A DNA stretch of 64,000 bases from the NCBI GenBank assembly GCA_965200095.1, contig OZ241350.1:2604001-2668000 (forward strand). Direction: 5' to 3'. A model generated the notes under the pieces. That model was not told the origin of the DNA. It made no database searches and saw only the letters and a program-made list of their open reading frames with translations. The DNA is from JANQOH01 sp965200095 (GTDB lineage Bacteria; Pseudomonadota; Alphaproteobacteria; UBA7887). The translations under genes were made by a program, and so were the position numbers. Numbering within the stretch: position 1 is the stretch's first letter; each line of letters opens with the position of its first letter. Positions 63,908-64,000 of this stretch are shown one piece after another.

Positions 63908-64000
63908 GTTTTCCTCGCCGGGGAACGCGCGGGCGGCCATACGAAACGCCGCGCCGCCCTTTCGTCAAGGGGCGCGCGCCCGAGCGACGACCGCCGCGTA

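Overview
The window is GC-rich, densely packed bacterial DNA. Gene order points to an alphaproteobacterium: yebC-ruvCAB-ybgC-tolQRAB, zapA-6S RNA-fau, a double-domain dCTP deaminase, a DUF4164-like protein beside zapA, and a quinone-linked pyrD. This is inferred from gene order and protein families; no rRNA or other taxonomic marker is present. Many starts are GTG or TTG, neighbours often overlap by 4 bases, and several convergent genes overlap at their 3' ends.

Layout. 1-9023 (minus) is a housekeeping block: cell-division helper ZapA, 6S RNA, folate enzyme, phosphodiesterase, YebC, the Holliday-junction RuvCAB machine and the Tol envelope complex (tolB runs off the left edge). tRNA-Arg(ACG) at 9056-9132 marks the edge of a small accessory patch (9133-11112) holding repeats, a frameshifted ISAs1-like transposase and a C-terminal fragment of the antitoxin DarG. 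11143-20541 carries a methyltransferase, two secreted proteins (one with ankyrin repeats), a PQQ dehydrogenase with lanthanide-type metal ligands next to a Rieske protein, GST, FMN reductase, TPR protein and a large SSS symporter with a small membrane partner. 20963-26777 (plus) is a dCTP deaminase followed by a complete branched-chain amino acid type ABC transporter (binding protein, two permeases, two ATPases). tRNA-Asn, pyrD and a PAS-GGDEF-EAL protein follow.

30560-37400 is a second accessory patch: an IS630 element with identifiable ends has cut off the 5' part of an ATPase-TOPRIM gene (OLD/PARIS-like architecture), followed by a RecF-like ATPase and an HsdR restriction subunit without HsdM or HsdS. 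This looks like a damaged defence locus. 37480-58131 is mostly metabolic: PhyH dioxygenase, exonuclease, crotonase, adenosine kinase, AmpG-like transporter, flavin reductase, hemB, hydrolase, CoA transferase, penicillin-acylase-like hydrolase, FAD oxidoreductase, 2-hydroxyacid dehydrogenase, enolase-superfamily enzyme, epimerase, an rmuC remnant, PPK2, a ThiE/TenI-like protein and YggS. 59304-63907 (minus) is a fatty-acid beta-oxidation cluster: acyl-CoA dehydrogenase, thiolase and a FadJ-like bifunctional protein whose C-terminus now reads into an IS630 remnant.

The most unusual feature is a mosaic of short interspersed repeats at 9205-9500, 30633-30750, 39037-39830 and 58629-59350. Its unit is a 20-bp palindrome of the form ATTCCC-N8-GGGAAT, pairs of which flank conserved cores of about 57 bp, interleaved with at least three other repeat families of about 70-100 bp. 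The layout resembles the dRS3/NIME arrays of Neisseria. Decayed genes (darG, rmuC, the ATPase-TOPRIM gene, a secreted protein) and broken IS elements suggest a genome undergoing IS expansion and gene loss.
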